Shown here in pieces: positions 7,785-16,999 of a stretch of DNA of 64,000 nucleotides. The stretch is from Selenomonas ruminantium subsp. ruminantium ATCC 12561 (GTDB lineage Bacteria; Bacillota; Negativicutes; Selenomonadales; Selenomonadaceae): positions 7,528-71,527 of the forward strand of contig NZ_AUJE01000010.1 in assembly GCF_000424065.1 (NCBI RefSeq), read 5' to 3'. A program made the translations under genes and the position numbers. Within the stretch, counting starts at the first letter, position 1. Each line of letters starts with the position of its first letter. Under the pieces are notes generated by a model, which searched no databases, had not been told where the DNA came from, and was given only the letters and a program-made list of their open reading frames with translations.

Positions 7785-7861
7785 TTTTTGACATATGTCT
7801 TGATGAAAGTATGGCACATTTTTGATATATGTCAAAAATACTAATCGGCAGGAACGATTAG
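7785..7861. promoter_or_regulatory. Divergent operator region with two similar palindromes
   Basis: Two sites close to TTTGACATATGTCAAA lie at 7787-7802 (last bases imperfect) and 7821-7836 (one mismatch), centres 34 bp apart. Each contains a TTGACA box, one facing each way, so a regulator bound here would cover both promoters. A CTAATCG/CGATTAG hairpin follows at 7841-7861 in the leader of the FAD oxidoreductase gene. Confidence 0.55.
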
Positions 7862-7916
7862 CGAAAACCGCGAATTAGATAGAACGTGAAATCGTGTCGA
7901 TGCAGGAGTGAATGCA

Positions 7917-9335
7917 ATGAGAAAAATGGCTGAAATGGCTGGCGCTAAAGAACGAAATGACGATACCATGTGTTATGCCGGTAAGGAAATACCGGTGCTG
8001 TTTTCTACCGATGTGTGTGTAGCCGGCGGCGGCCCTTCCGGGACGGCTGCCGCGATTATGGCAGCACGGAATGGTGCAAAAACTGTGCTCATAGAACGCG
8101 GCGTGGCATTGGGGGGGCTGGCGGTACTGGGTTGTGTCTATCCTTTTATGGATACGCATGCACCGGATAGTGATACGCCCTACGTAGTGGAAGTAAAGGA
8201 ACGCCTGCGTAGACATGGCGTTGAACCTTTTGATGGCGTGACCCAGCAGACCTGGCATAATCCGGAGACGTTGGCACTCATTTATGATGAAATGTGTGCA
8301 GAAGCTGATGTGGATGTAATGTATCAGACCGTACTGGTCGATACATTACAAAACGATTCGGTCATTGAGGCCTGTATCGTTCAGACTATTGCGGGGCTGG
8401 CTGCGATTCGGGCCAGAACCTTTATTGACAGCACGGGTGATGCCTATCTTGCCCGTGCGGCGGGCATTCCTTGTGAGCATGGTTATGAAAAGACCGGAAA
8501 CAATCAACCGCTGTCCTTCCGTTTTGAGATGGGCGGGATTGATGTAGAACGGCTTTATCAGTATGTGGTCGTAGATTTGCAGGAGGACTGGTGCAAGTCT
8601 AAGCCGCCCTATTTTGAAATTGCTGAAGCCATGCATCGCAAGCAGCGCTATAAGCTGGAAGACCTGATGGCCAAAGGGGTAGAACATGGGGAAATCACGC
8701 AGGAAGAGGCAGAATATATGCAGGCCTATACCATTATGGGCAAGAACGGCGTGATGAGTATGAACTGCCCGGAAATCCCTGTGAAATTTTCTGCGTCTGA
8801 TCCAGTTTCCTATAGTAAAGCGGTGGCTTATGGCCGGAAGATGATGCATCATATTGCCGATTATCTGATTGGCCATTTGCCGGGCTTTGAACAGGCGTTT
8901 ATCAGCCGGGAAGCGGCGATGTTGGGGGCGCGTGAATCCTGGAGGATTCGTGGCAGGAAGTATCTGGTAGAGGACGACTATCATAAACAGAGCCGTTTTT
9001 CTGATGCAGTATGTCGTACGGCGTGGTTTATTGACGCGCATGGGGAGAAAGTTTCGGAAAAACTGCCCCCAGGGGGCTTCTATGAAATCCCTTATGGTGC
9101 CTTGGTGACGGAGCAGATTGAAAACCTTATCGTGACCGGACGCTGCATTAGTGCCAGCTTTATCCTGCAGGCCTCAATGCGTATTCAGCCTACCTGCATG
9201 AGTATTGGCGAGGCCGCAGGGATTGCGGCGGCATGGGGAATTTCGCATAATATTGCTGCCAATGTGCTGAGGTGGGAGGAGTTACCCGCAGATAAGCGGA
9301 GTTATGTTTCTGCAGGTCAATGTGATATACGATAG
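7917..9335 (+). CDS. FAD-dependent oxidoreductase
   Basis: Soluble flavoprotein of 472 residues of the FAD_oxidored (PF12831-like) group. An N-terminal Rossmann motif AGGGPSGTAAA near residue 37 is followed by the ribose-binding acidic residue in VLIERG, and a C-terminal FAD contact region VTGRCISASF. GCAGGAG at 7902-7908 selects the ATG at 7917 over the GTG at 7908. The substrate is unknown. It stands alone behind the double palindrome and ends at a strong terminator, so it is probably under dedicated control. Confidence 0.8.
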   Translation: MRKMAEMAGAKERNDDTMCYAGKEIPVLFSTDVCVAGGGPSGTAAAIMAARNGAKTVLIERGVALGGLAVLGCVYPFMDTHAPDSDTPYVVEVKERLRRHGVEPFDGVTQQTWHNPETLALIYDEMCAEADVDVMYQTVLVDTLQNDSVIEACIVQTIAGLAAIRARTFIDSTGDAYLARAAGIPCEHGYEKTGNNQPLSFRFEMGGIDVERLYQYVVVDLQEDWCKSKPPYFEIAEAMHRKQRYKLEDLMAKGVEHGEITQEEAEYMQAYTIMGKNGVMSMNCPEIPVKFSASDPVSYSKAVAYGRKMMHHIADYLIGHLPGFEQAFISREAAMLGARESWRIRGRKYLVEDDYHKQSRFSDAVCRTAWFIDAHGEKVSEKLPPGGFYEIPYGALVTEQIENLIVTGRCISASFILQASMRIQPTCMSIGEAAGIAAAWGISHNIAANVLRWEELPADKRSYVSAGQCDIR

Positions 9336-9417
9336 TCATTCATGATGAGTTTTATGATGGGATTCTTGCCTTGCAAAGGCAGAAGGGGGGGGGAAAGTCG
9401 ATACAGCTTCTAAAAAA

Positions 9418-9479
9418 CAAAAGCGTTCAAATCGTCAAAACCCTATAAATTAAGGACTTTGACGATTTGAACGCTTTTT
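9418..9479. terminator. Strong bidirectional terminator
   Basis: A 21-bp perfect stem (AAAAGCGTTCAAATCGTCAAA with its complement at 9458-9478) with A/T runs on both sides. It separates the plus-strand oxidoreductase from the minus-strand small gene at 9554-9718. Confidence 0.92.
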
Positions 9480-9553
9480 GTTATGTTGCTGTAACAACGC
9501 TTTTGGGGCGTTTTTCACAGCCTCTTTTATATAAAGTAAATGTTTTTGCTGTT

Positions 9554-9718
9554 TTAGCAGAAGAACGACATTCTGGCAGATGCTTTGTAGTTCTCAGCTA
9601 ATTTGCGCAGATTGTCTCTGTTGCTGCCGACTGTTTCATCGTACATACGTCTGGCGGTGTTTTCGTTAATCATATACTTCCAGACCAGTGCCTTGATAAT
9701 CAATTCTCTTTCTAACAT
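9554..9718 (-). CDS. Small helical protein of unknown function
   Basis: A 54-residue protein, rich in charged residues and probably helical (RELIIKALVWKYM, then RRMYDETVG). GGAGG at the complement of 9724-9728 supports the ATG at 9718; two earlier in-frame starts lack such a site. A near-perfect promoter lies upstream (see 9763-9791) and a strong terminator downstream, so it is an independent transcription unit. I do not recognise the family. Confidence 0.6.
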   Translation of the reverse strand: MLERELIIKALVWKYMINENTARRMYDETVGSNRDNLRKLAENYKASARMSFFC

Positions 9719-9762
9719 TTGTTCCTCCATCTTTTCTTTCAATATCCCATTAACAGATTGAT

Positions 9763-9791
9763 ACTATAGCTCAGATTTGAGCCACTGTCAA
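9763..9791 (-). promoter_or_regulatory. Sigma-70-type promoter, minus strand
   Basis: Read on the minus strand: TTGACA (complement of 9786-9791), 17 bp, TATAGT (complement of 9763-9768). It points at the small gene ending at 9554. Confidence 0.75.
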
Positions 9792-9959
9792 TATTTTTTA
9801 TAATAAAATTTATAGCCATAAGCAAAAACTATAGATATCGTTCAGGGGGCAGACTTAATAAATCGTAATGGCTATTTGTAAACTTTACTGAAAAGTTATA
9901 TACTGTATAGGTGTTAATGTACACGGTATATCTACAACAGGTAAAGGGGATATGTAAAA

Positions 9960-10919
9960 GTGTTTAAGCCACATAAGTTAGCAATTATCGGTTTGGGGCA
10001 TGTCGGTTCGGCGGTGTTAGCCAGAGCGATTGCCTGTCAGCTTGCAGCGGAAATCGTTTGTATTGACATCAAGCCGGAAGTCGCACATGGTGAAGCGTTG
10101 GATGCAGTGCATTCGCTATCTTGCTCCTATGTGCCGGGGATTCATGTCTATTCCGGCGGCTTTGAAGAATGCCGTGATGCCGATGTGATTATCTGTGATG
10201 CCGGCCCGAGTATTGTGCCGGGGCAGAAGATGGATCGTCTGCTACTGGCCAAGGAAAATATCGCGGTTATCCGCGATGTGATGAAAAAGGTAACGGCTTA
10301 TACCCGTGAGGCCGTATTCATCATGATTACCAATCCTTTGGACATCACGACTTATGTGGCGGCAACGGAGTTTGATTATCCGGCAGGGCGTCTGTTTGGT
10401 ACAGGGACAATCCTGGAAACCATGCGCTTTAAAAGCATTTTGGGCAAGCACTTCCATGTGGATGCCAGCGATGTGCAGGGCTATATGTTAGGCGAACACG
10501 GCAATTCGGCTTTCCCTGCATGGAGTACGGTCAGCATTGGCGGCGTAACGCTTTCTAAGCTCGATGAATTCTTTGACCATGAGGAAGACCTGAATCGGGA
10601 AAAAATTGCGCAGGAAGTGGTCAATACCGCCTATGATGTGGTCATGTCCAAGGGCTGGACGAATACGGGCATTGCGATGGGCGCCTGCCGCCTGGCCAAG
10701 GCGGTGCTCTTTGATGAACGCTGCGTTATGCCGGTATCCATGCCCTTGAACGGGGAATATGGCCTGCATCATGTGGCACTATCCATGCCGAGCATTATTG
10801 GCCGTCATGGTGTGGAAAAGCGCATACCGCTGCCGTTGGCAAAAGATGAAGAAGAACTTATGCAAAAGAGTGCGGAGAGCATTCAGGCAGTTTTGCGGGG
10901 CAACGGGGTCATCGCGTAA
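9960..10919 (+). CDS. L-lactate dehydrogenase family protein
   Basis: NAD-dependent L-2-hydroxyacid dehydrogenase of 319 residues. Motifs are the NAD-binding GLGHVGSA near residue 12, the Asp of VCIDIKP, NPLD, substrate-binding Arg156 and catalytic His180 in GEHGNS. The mobile loop over the active site reads VPGQKMDRLL and lacks the usual lactate-specific Gln context. The true substrate may therefore be another 2-oxoacid, as in hydroxyisocaproate dehydrogenases. It starts with GTG at 9960 behind AAGGGGA and is monocistronic. Confidence 0.82.
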   Translation: MFKPHKLAIIGLGHVGSAVLARAIACQLAAEIVCIDIKPEVAHGEALDAVHSLSCSYVPGIHVYSGGFEECRDADVIICDAGPSIVPGQKMDRLLLAKENIAVIRDVMKKVTAYTREAVFIMITNPLDITTYVAATEFDYPAGRLFGTGTILETMRFKSILGKHFHVDASDVQGYMLGEHGNSAFPAWSTVSIGGVTLSKLDEFFDHEEDLNREKIAQEVVNTAYDVVMSKGWTNTGIAMGACRLAKAVLFDERCVMPVSMPLNGEYGLHHVALSMPSIIGRHGVEKRIPLPLAKDEEELMQKSAESIQAVLRGNGVIA

Positions 10920-10934
10920 ATACAATAGTGAGTA

Positions 10935-10972
10935 AAAAATATCCTCTTTAGGCATTAGAGAGGATATTTTTT
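10935..10972 (+). terminator. Rho-independent terminator
   Basis: AAAATATCCTCT pairs with its complement across an 11-base loop and ends in TTTTTT, closing the dehydrogenase gene. Confidence 0.88.
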
Positions 10973-11100
10973 ATTGTTTTTAACAACAGGCAGCAGAGAT
11001 AGGCAAAAAATGGCAGGACTTCAAAAAAATTCGGCGAATAGGTGTAACAAAGGGAAGCTTTGGGTCAAATGGGATTTTGAGATGGCGGGAGGGAAGCTGG

Positions 11101-12192
11101 TTGAGGAAGATACTCATACTGGTGAGCCTGATTTTCGCCGCAGCGGTCGCAGGGATTCTCATGATACAGGACCAGCAGGCGGAAGAGGATATCACCGCAA
11201 AAACAACACGAGTGGGGCTTATTCTGAATGGGAGCCATGAGGACCGGAATTATAACCAGACGCATTTTGAAGCATTGCAGTCTTTACAGCAGGAACTGAA
11301 CTTAAAAGTCATTTATCGGGAGAAGGTTCCTGATGAATGTTATGACGTGATTGAAGAATTGATTCAGGGGGAAAAATGTGACATTATTGTGGCGAGTTCC
11401 TTGGCGTTTGGCGAGGATATGAAAAAAGCTGCGGCAGAATACCCCAATATTTATTTTCTCCATGCTGCAGGAATGGGGGAGTCAGCGAATCTATCCTCGT
11501 TCTTTGGGCGAATGTATCAGGCAAGGTATTTGGCTGGCATCGTAGCGGGGATGGAAACGACCAATGGCGAGCTAGGCTATGTGGCAGCTTTTCCAATTCC
11601 CGAGGTAATCCGTGGAATCAATGCCTTTGCCTTAGGTGCACGCAGCGTCCGTCCGGATGCCAAAGTCTATGTGCGCTATTGTCATTCGTGGACAGCGGAT
11701 GAACCTGCGGCAGATGCCTGTGTAAAACTTCTCGATGCACATCCGATAGATATCATCACTATGCATACGGATTCCCTAATGCCGCATAAAATTGCAGAAA
11801 GCAGGGGGGTAAAGTCCATTGGCTACAATAAGGATAATCATGATTTGTTTACGAGTACCTATCTGACTGCTGGTGAATGGAACTGGCAGGTCTATTACCG
11901 CCGGCAGATATGGGACTGCCTGCGGGGAAAATTCCATGGCAAGCATACCTGGGTGGGTATGGAGGATGGAATTGTGAAGTTGAGCGCATTTTCCAATCTG
12001 GTCAGGAAAGAGACAAAGACTGCGGTTGAGGCGGCAAATTACCGGTTGGTGAGCCGTGAACAGGATGTGTTTTATGGACCGATAAAGGATAATCAGGGCA
12101 ATATGCGTGTGGAAGCCGGCGAAGCCATGTCGGACCAGGCACTGCTTACTAAATTTGACTGGTATGTGGAGGGTGTGAGCGTTGAACAGTGA
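11101..12192 (+). CDS. Membrane-anchored BMP-family binding protein
   Basis: Protein of 363 residues with an N-terminal hydrophobic anchor (about 4-22) and no lipobox cysteine, then a periplasmic-binding-protein fold of the basic membrane protein/PnrA type, a family that usually binds nucleosides. Family marks are [29 protein letters not shown] and LGYVAAFPIPEVIRGINAF. GGGAGGG at 11087-11093 supports a TTG start at 11101. There are no ABC transporter genes beside it; a paralogue, a hybrid kinase and a receiver protein follow. It probably delivers a ligand signal rather than feeding a transporter. Confidence 0.82.
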   Translation: MRKILILVSLIFAAAVAGILMIQDQQAEEDITAKTTRVGLILNGSHEDRNYNQTHFEALQSLQQELNLKVIYREKVPDECYDVIEELIQGEKCDIIVASSLAFGEDMKKAAAEYPNIYFLHAAGMGESANLSSFFGRMYQARYLAGIVAGMETTNGELGYVAAFPIPEVIRGINAFALGARSVRPDAKVYVRYCHSWTADEPAADACVKLLDAHPIDIITMHTDSLMPHKIAESRGVKSIGYNKDNHDLFTSTYLTAGEWNWQVYYRRQIWDCLRGKFHGKHTWVGMEDGIVKLSAFSNLVRKETKTAVEAANYRLVSREQDVFYGPIKDNQGNMRVEAGEAMSDQALLTKFDWYVEGVSVEQ

Positions 12193-13285
12193 AAAATGGA
12201 AGCAGCGTAATATTCCCATATTGTTGGTGATTTTCATTGTGGGCGTAATTTTTTTCGTGATTCAAAGCTTTCGCATTCCCTACGAGGCACGGCAGGTTAC
12301 CGTGGGGGCTGTTTTGATTGGTCCTAAGGAGGACAAAGGCTGGAATGAAATTCATTTCAATGGGCTGGCAAATGCCTGCAGGGAACAAGGATGTGAACTG
12401 AAAATCCGCGAAGACATACAGGAAAGCGCCGGCGAAAGTGTTTTTTACGAAGCAGTCGAGGAACTGGTGGACGAAGGTGCAAACGTGATTTTTTTGACCA
12501 GCTTTGGCTATGGAACCTATGTAGATAAACTGTCTGCCAGGTATCCGGATGTGGCGTTTTTCTGCATTTCCGGTCATGGGAAAGCGAAAAACAGCACCTC
12601 GTATTTTGCCCGCCTTTATCAGGTACGTTATCTCGCGGGCATAGTTGCTGGTGCTGCCACTAAGACGGGGGTTCTCGGCTATGTGGCAGCTATGCCGAAT
12701 GCCCAGACGAATCGTGGGATAAATGCCTATGCAATGGGGATGCGCAAGGCAAACCCTCAGGCAAGACTGGTGGTTTGCTTTACGGGCAGCTGGGATGATG
12801 AAAAAGCACAGCGGGACAGCGTCAGCCGGCTGGCAGCGGCGGGCGCAGATGTCATTACCTATCATGAGGACAGGCCGCATGCTATACAGATGGCGGAAGC
12901 TATGGGGCTTTATACGATAGGCTATGGTTCAACGAAGGAAAAGTATTCCCCGCGTTATCTGACCGCAGCGTTATATGACTGGGATGTTGTTTATAAGAAG
13001 GTGCTGGGGGATTATATGAGCGGACGCATGCGGCCAAGCAGAGAATATTGGCTGGGGCTGGAAGAAGGCGGCGTCCGGCTGGATAATATGTCTTCGCTGG
13101 TAGCACCCAAAACGCGCGATTTAGTTGAGCTGGAACAGCAGCGTATGCGCAAACAGGATGTGTTTACCGGCTTGATTCGGGATAACGCGGGAAAGATTCG
13201 CTGTGAGGATGGGGAACAAATCAGTGACCATGAGCTTTTTTACGGCATGGACTGGTTTGTTGAGGGGGTAGAGATACATGATTGA
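12182..13285 (+). CDS. Second BMP-family binding protein
   Basis: A 367-residue paralogue of the upstream gene with the same plan: a hydrophobic anchor at about 10-27, no lipobox, and a BMP domain with [31 protein letters not shown] and [22 protein letters not shown]. It starts with TTG at 12182 behind GGAGGG and overlaps the end of the preceding gene. The two could form a heterodimer or bind different ligands. Its last bases overlap the kinase start, so translation is coupled through the operon. Confidence 0.82.
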   Translation: MNSEKWKQRNIPILLVIFIVGVIFFVIQSFRIPYEARQVTVGAVLIGPKEDKGWNEIHFNGLANACREQGCELKIREDIQESAGESVFYEAVEELVDEGANVIFLTSFGYGTYVDKLSARYPDVAFFCISGHGKAKNSTSYFARLYQVRYLAGIVAGAATKTGVLGYVAAMPNAQTNRGINAYAMGMRKANPQARLVVCFTGSWDDEKAQRDSVSRLAAAGADVITYHEDRPHAIQMAEAMGLYTIGYGSTKEKYSPRYLTAALYDWDVVYKKVLGDYMSGRMRPSREYWLGLEEGGVRLDNMSSLVAPKTRDLVELEQQRMRKQDVFTGLIRDNAGKIRCEDGEQISDHELFYGMDWFVEGVEIHD

Positions 13286-16013
13286 TATTTCTTCCTTAAA
13301 AGGGAAAGGAACTGCGATCATCACGCTGGTCGTTTTTGCTTTTGTACTGCTGTTTGTCGGTGTGATGTTCAAGGACAGGATGAATGACCTGCTTATCTTT
13401 TATACCGAAAGACAGACCAGACGGCAGGCGGAAACGCTGGCCGGACAGGCTGCAGAGAATTTAAGTGTGGAGCTGAAAAACCTTGCGTATATCGCTTCTA
13501 AAATTGAAGCGTCACCAGACGAAATCGCCCGTTTGATGCCCTTGCTGTACAATGAATCATCCGGGGTGAAGCAGGGACTCTTGACCCTTAATGGGCGGGC
13601 GGTCTATGGGGATAGTCTGTCTGTCCGCCAATTTGACGGCATACAGGCTTCGTTTCGTGGCTTCAAGGGGATTACTTTTGTACATGGCGAGGGGCTTTTA
13701 TTTACCTGTCCGGTATTTCATGGTGAAAACGTCAAGTACGTTCTTTATCGCCTGTATCCTATCAAAAGTTTGATGGAAGAATTTTCCATTCGGTGTTATG
13801 ATGGTATAGGCAAAGTGATGGTTACAACCCGTGAGGGGGATATTATCATTCCTTTCGACCAGTGCGACCCGGAAGATATCGAATTTATGCAAAGCAATGA
13901 GGTGCGAAAGTTTTATCAGAAAATGCGCTGGGAAATAGAAGTTTCCGTGGCGTCTGCCCGCAGCTTTGATTCAAGTCATGGGGATATGATTATGTTTGAG
14001 GCGGAAATCCCGGGGACCGATTATCTGGTATCCGGTTTTGTGCCCAAAGCCAAGGCATCAGAGGGCATTGAACGCATTACGCTGCTGGTTATCTATGTGT
14101 TTGGCCTGCTGTTGATACTCGTCGTCATTGGTGTGGTGTTCCTGCTGCGTTCGCAATGGCAAATCCGTGAGAGTGAGGAACTCATGGAGGCAAAGGCGAT
14201 GGCAGAGCAGGCATCGCGGGCGAAAAGTGATTTCCTGGCCAATATGTCCCATGAAATTCGCACGCCAATCAATGCACTTATCGGCATGAATGAAATGATT
14301 CTGCGGGAGTGCCGGGAAAAAAATATTTTATATTATGCCGGGAATATCAAAAATGCTGGTCAAACCTTGTTGGAGCTGGTTAATCAAATTTTGGACTTTT
14401 CCAAGATTGAGGCAGGAAAAATTGAAATCATTCCTGTAGAATATTCGGTGGCTTCGCTGTTAAATGATTTGGTGAATATGCTCCAGCCGCGAGCGAAGGA
14501 CAAAGGGTTGACGCTTGAGCTGGGCTTTGATGAAGAAATGCCCAGCAAGCTTTATGGTGATGAAGTCCGCATCAAGCAGATTATCACCAATATCCTGACC
14601 AATGCGGTGAAGTATACGGAACGCGGAACGGTGACGTTCTTTGTGGGCTGTGAAACTGCCAGCGATGACCCGGATAGTGTATACCTGCGCGTAGCGGTTC
14701 AGGATACGGGCATTGGCATCAAAGAAGAGGATATGGCAAAACTCTTTACGGAATTTGAGCGCATTGAGGAAAAACGCAACCGCAACATTGAAGGAACAGG
14801 GCTGGGGATGGCGATAACCCAGAATTTGCTGCATATGATGGGCAGCACCATACAGGTGGACAGCACCTATGGTTATGGCTCTACGTTCTGTTTTGTCCTC
14901 AAACAAAAAGTGGTCAGCTGGGAGCCGATGGGCAATTATGAGGAAGCCTGCCGCAGCAGCATCAACAATCGAAGCGGTTATCATGAACAATTTATTGCGC
15001 CTGACGCCCATGTCCTGGTAGTGGATGACAACCACATGAATCTGGTGGTATTCAAAAACCTCCTGAAGCAGACACAGGTACAAATCGACACGGCAGAAAG
15101 CGGTATGCAATGTCTGAAACTTACCCAGCAGCGGAAATACGATGTGATTTTCCTTGACCATATGATGCCGCATAAAGATGGCATTGAGACGCTGCAGGAA
15201 CTTCGTGCACAACCGGATAATCCGAATGCCGATACGAAAGCCATCTGCCTTACGGCGAATGCCATTGCCAATGCGCGTGCGCAGTATATCGAGGCAGGTT
15301 TTGACGATTATCTGACGAAACCGATTGAGCCGGAAAAACTAGAGGGCGTGCTGCTGGCTTATCTGCCCCCGGAAAAGATTAAGAAGGCCAGTGTAGAAGA
15401 TGTGCCGGAAATAGCCGCGCCGGAGGTGCCTGAGGCGCTTGCGCCGTTAAAGCATGCAGATTGGCTGGATTTGCCTGCCGGGATTAAGAACAGCGGTTCA
15501 GCCGACGCCTATTTGCCGCTGTTGAAAATCTTTTATGAATCGCTTGATGAAAAAAGCGATGAAATTGAAGGCTTTTATGCGGCAGAAAACTGGCAGGATT
15601 ATACCATCAAGGTTCATGCCCTCAAGAGTTCGGCGCGCATTATCGGCGCGGTGTCCTTTGGTGAAGAAGCGCAACTGCTGGAAAATGCGGGCAAGAGCGG
15701 GGATTTGGCCTATATCCATGAGCATCATGCAGGTTTTATGGCAAAATGCCGCAGCTTTAAGGCTCCGTTGGCGGAAGTTTTCACCGCTGTGCAGGAGGAA
15801 GACAAGCCGGAGGCAGATGCGGATCTGCTGGCAGCCGTTTATGAGGAAATTCGGGTGGCGGCAGAGGAGATGGACTGCGACCGTCTGGAGGATATATTTG
15901 CAGAGATGGAAGAATACAGTATGCCAGCACAGGAGAAGGAAAAATGGAAACAGCTTAAATCCGCAGCCGGGCAATTTGCTTATGATACAATTATACAGCT
16001 GCTGACGAAATAG
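13278..16013 (+). CDS. Hybrid histidine kinase with receiver and Hpt domains
   Basis: Protein of 911 residues. A membrane segment (about 12-31) and a second one (about 271-293) bracket an extracytoplasmic domain of about 240 residues. Then come a HisKA domain with His325 in NMSHEIRTP, an ATPase domain ([23 protein letters not shown]), a receiver with Asp627 in FLDHMMP, and an Hpt domain with His780 in VHALKSS. This is a full internal phosphorelay. The extracytoplasmic domain could contact the two BMP proteins encoded just upstream, as in LuxPQ-type systems; that pairing is inferred from the operon. Confidence 0.92.
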   Translation: MIDISSLKGKGTAIITLVVFAFVLLFVGVMFKDRMNDLLIFYTERQTRRQAETLAGQAAENLSVELKNLAYIASKIEASPDEIARLMPLLYNESSGVKQGLLTLNGRAVYGDSLSVRQFDGIQASFRGFKGITFVHGEGLLFTCPVFHGENVKYVLYRLYPIKSLMEEFSIRCYDGIGKVMVTTREGDIIIPFDQCDPEDIEFMQSNEVRKFYQKMRWEIEVSVASARSFDSSHGDMIMFEAEIPGTDYLVSGFVPKAKASEGIERITLLVIYVFGLLLILVVIGVVFLLRSQWQIRESEELMEAKAMAEQASRAKSDFLANMSHEIRTPINALIGMNEMILRECREKNILYYAGNIKNAGQTLLELVNQILDFSKIEAGKIEIIPVEYSVASLLNDLVNMLQPRAKDKGLTLELGFDEEMPSKLYGDEVRIKQIITNILTNAVKYTERGTVTFFVGCETASDDPDSVYLRVAVQDTGIGIKEEDMAKLFTEFERIEEKRNRNIEGTGLGMAITQNLLHMMGSTIQVDSTYGYGSTFCFVLKQKVVSWEPMGNYEEACRSSINNRSGYHEQFIAPDAHVLVVDDNHMNLVVFKNLLKQTQVQIDTAESGMQCLKLTQQRKYDVIFLDHMMPHKDGIETLQELRAQPDNPNADTKAICLTANAIANARAQYIEAGFDDYLTKPIEPEKLEGVLLAYLPPEKIKKASVEDVPEIAAPEVPEALAPLKHADWLDLPAGIKNSGSADAYLPLLKIFYESLDEKSDEIEGFYAAENWQDYTIKVHALKSSARIIGAVSFGEEAQLLENAGKSGDLAYIHEHHAGFMAKCRSFKAPLAEVFTAVQEEDKPEADADLLAAVYEEIRVAAEEMDCDRLEDIFAEMEEYSMPAQEKEKWKQLKSAAGQFAYDTIIQLLTK

Positions 16014-16056
16014 ATCGGAATGTCTTACGATATAAATACCATATGGGGTGAACATA

Positions 16057-16845
16057 ATGATTGAAGAAAAGAAAAAGGTAGAGAAGCGCAAGAACGTTGT
16101 CATTGTTATGTGCAAGTACAGCGTGGTGGTTAAGGGAATTGAACGCAAGCTGACGGAAATGGGCTGTAAGGTGTCGATAGTGACGCAGGAAAATGAGAAG
16201 ATTCCCAAGTATGATACCGAAAAAGAAGAAAGATTGTTTATCTTGTATCTGCCCAATAAGATTATGGAGGATATGATTCAATACAATTGGCTGGAAAACA
16301 TTTATACTACGATAGATAAAATGAAATCTGAGGTAATCGTCATCGGGGACCAATGGGACCGCGAGGATTTGGCAGGCAGTTTCTTTGATATGACCAGCAT
16401 TAAGTGGCTAGATCGTCCGCTGAAAATGGAGGAACTGGAACTGCTGATTACCGGAGGTCATTTGCCGGAGGGCGTGCATAAAAGCAAAAAGCACATTCTG
16501 ATTGTCGATGATGATCCGTCCTATGCCAAAATGGTACGCGAGTGGATAAAAGACCATTATCAGGTCAGTATTGTCACTGCAGGGATTCAGGCGATTACCT
16601 TTCTGGCGAAAAATCCCGTGGATATGATTCTTCTCGATTATGAAATGCCTGTAGTTGATGGAGCGCAGGTATTGCAAATGCTGCGGCAGGAGCCGTCTAC
16701 GCAGAATATTCCTGTGATATTCCTGACCGGCGTTGGGGATAAGGAGCAGGTGGAACGTGTGCTGCGGTTAAGGCCGACAGGATACATTTTAAAATCGACT
16801 ACGAAAGAAAAACTGCTGGACTATTTGCATACACATGTGAAATAA
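16057..16845 (+). CDS. Double-receiver response regulator
   Basis: Protein of 262 residues. The C-terminal half (about 145-262) is a standard receiver (HILIVDDDPSYAK, DMILLDYEMP, IFLTGV, YILKS). The N-terminal half (about 14-135) has a receiver-like outline (NVVIVMCKYSVVVKGI, then EVIVIGDQWD) but lacks the acidic pair and the phospho-acceptor Asp, so it looks like a pseudo-receiver. There is no DNA-binding or output domain. A GGGG ribosome site supports the ATG at 16057. It is the last gene of the BMP-kinase operon and probably the phosphorelay's end point or a shuttle. Confidence 0.82.
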   Translation: MIEEKKKVEKRKNVVIVMCKYSVVVKGIERKLTEMGCKVSIVTQENEKIPKYDTEKEERLFILYLPNKIMEDMIQYNWLENIYTTIDKMKSEVIVIGDQWDREDLAGSFFDMTSIKWLDRPLKMEELELLITGGHLPEGVHKSKKHILIVDDDPSYAKMVREWIKDHYQVSIVTAGIQAITFLAKNPVDMILLDYEMPVVDGAQVLQMLRQEPSTQNIPVIFLTGVGDKEQVERVLRLRPTGYILKSTTKEKLLDYLHTHVK

Positions 16846-16887
16846 AGCGCCGTCTTTTAGCCAGGAAAGCAAGTTTTGTTTTGATGT

Positions 16888-16955
16888 TTGACTTTTTGCT
16901 GTTTATGCCGTATACTAGTCAATGTACGTTAGCACTCACCATGAACGAGTGCTAA
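16888..16955 (+). promoter_or_regulatory. htpG promoter with CIRCE operator
   Basis: TTGACT (16888-16893), 17 bp, TATACT (16911-16916), followed by a perfect CIRCE element TTAGCACTC-N9-GAGTGCTAA at 16929-16955. CIRCE is the binding site of the heat-shock repressor HrcA, so htpG here should belong to the HrcA regulon. Confidence 0.95.
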
Positions 16956-16999
16956 TTAACTGGTATATAAATTTTTTTCATAAAGAGAGGCGTAAACAC

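Noticed and set aside
9385-9393. Run of nine G's as a phase-variable tract
   Set aside because: It lies downstream of a stop codon and before a terminator, not in a promoter or reading frame that it could switch.
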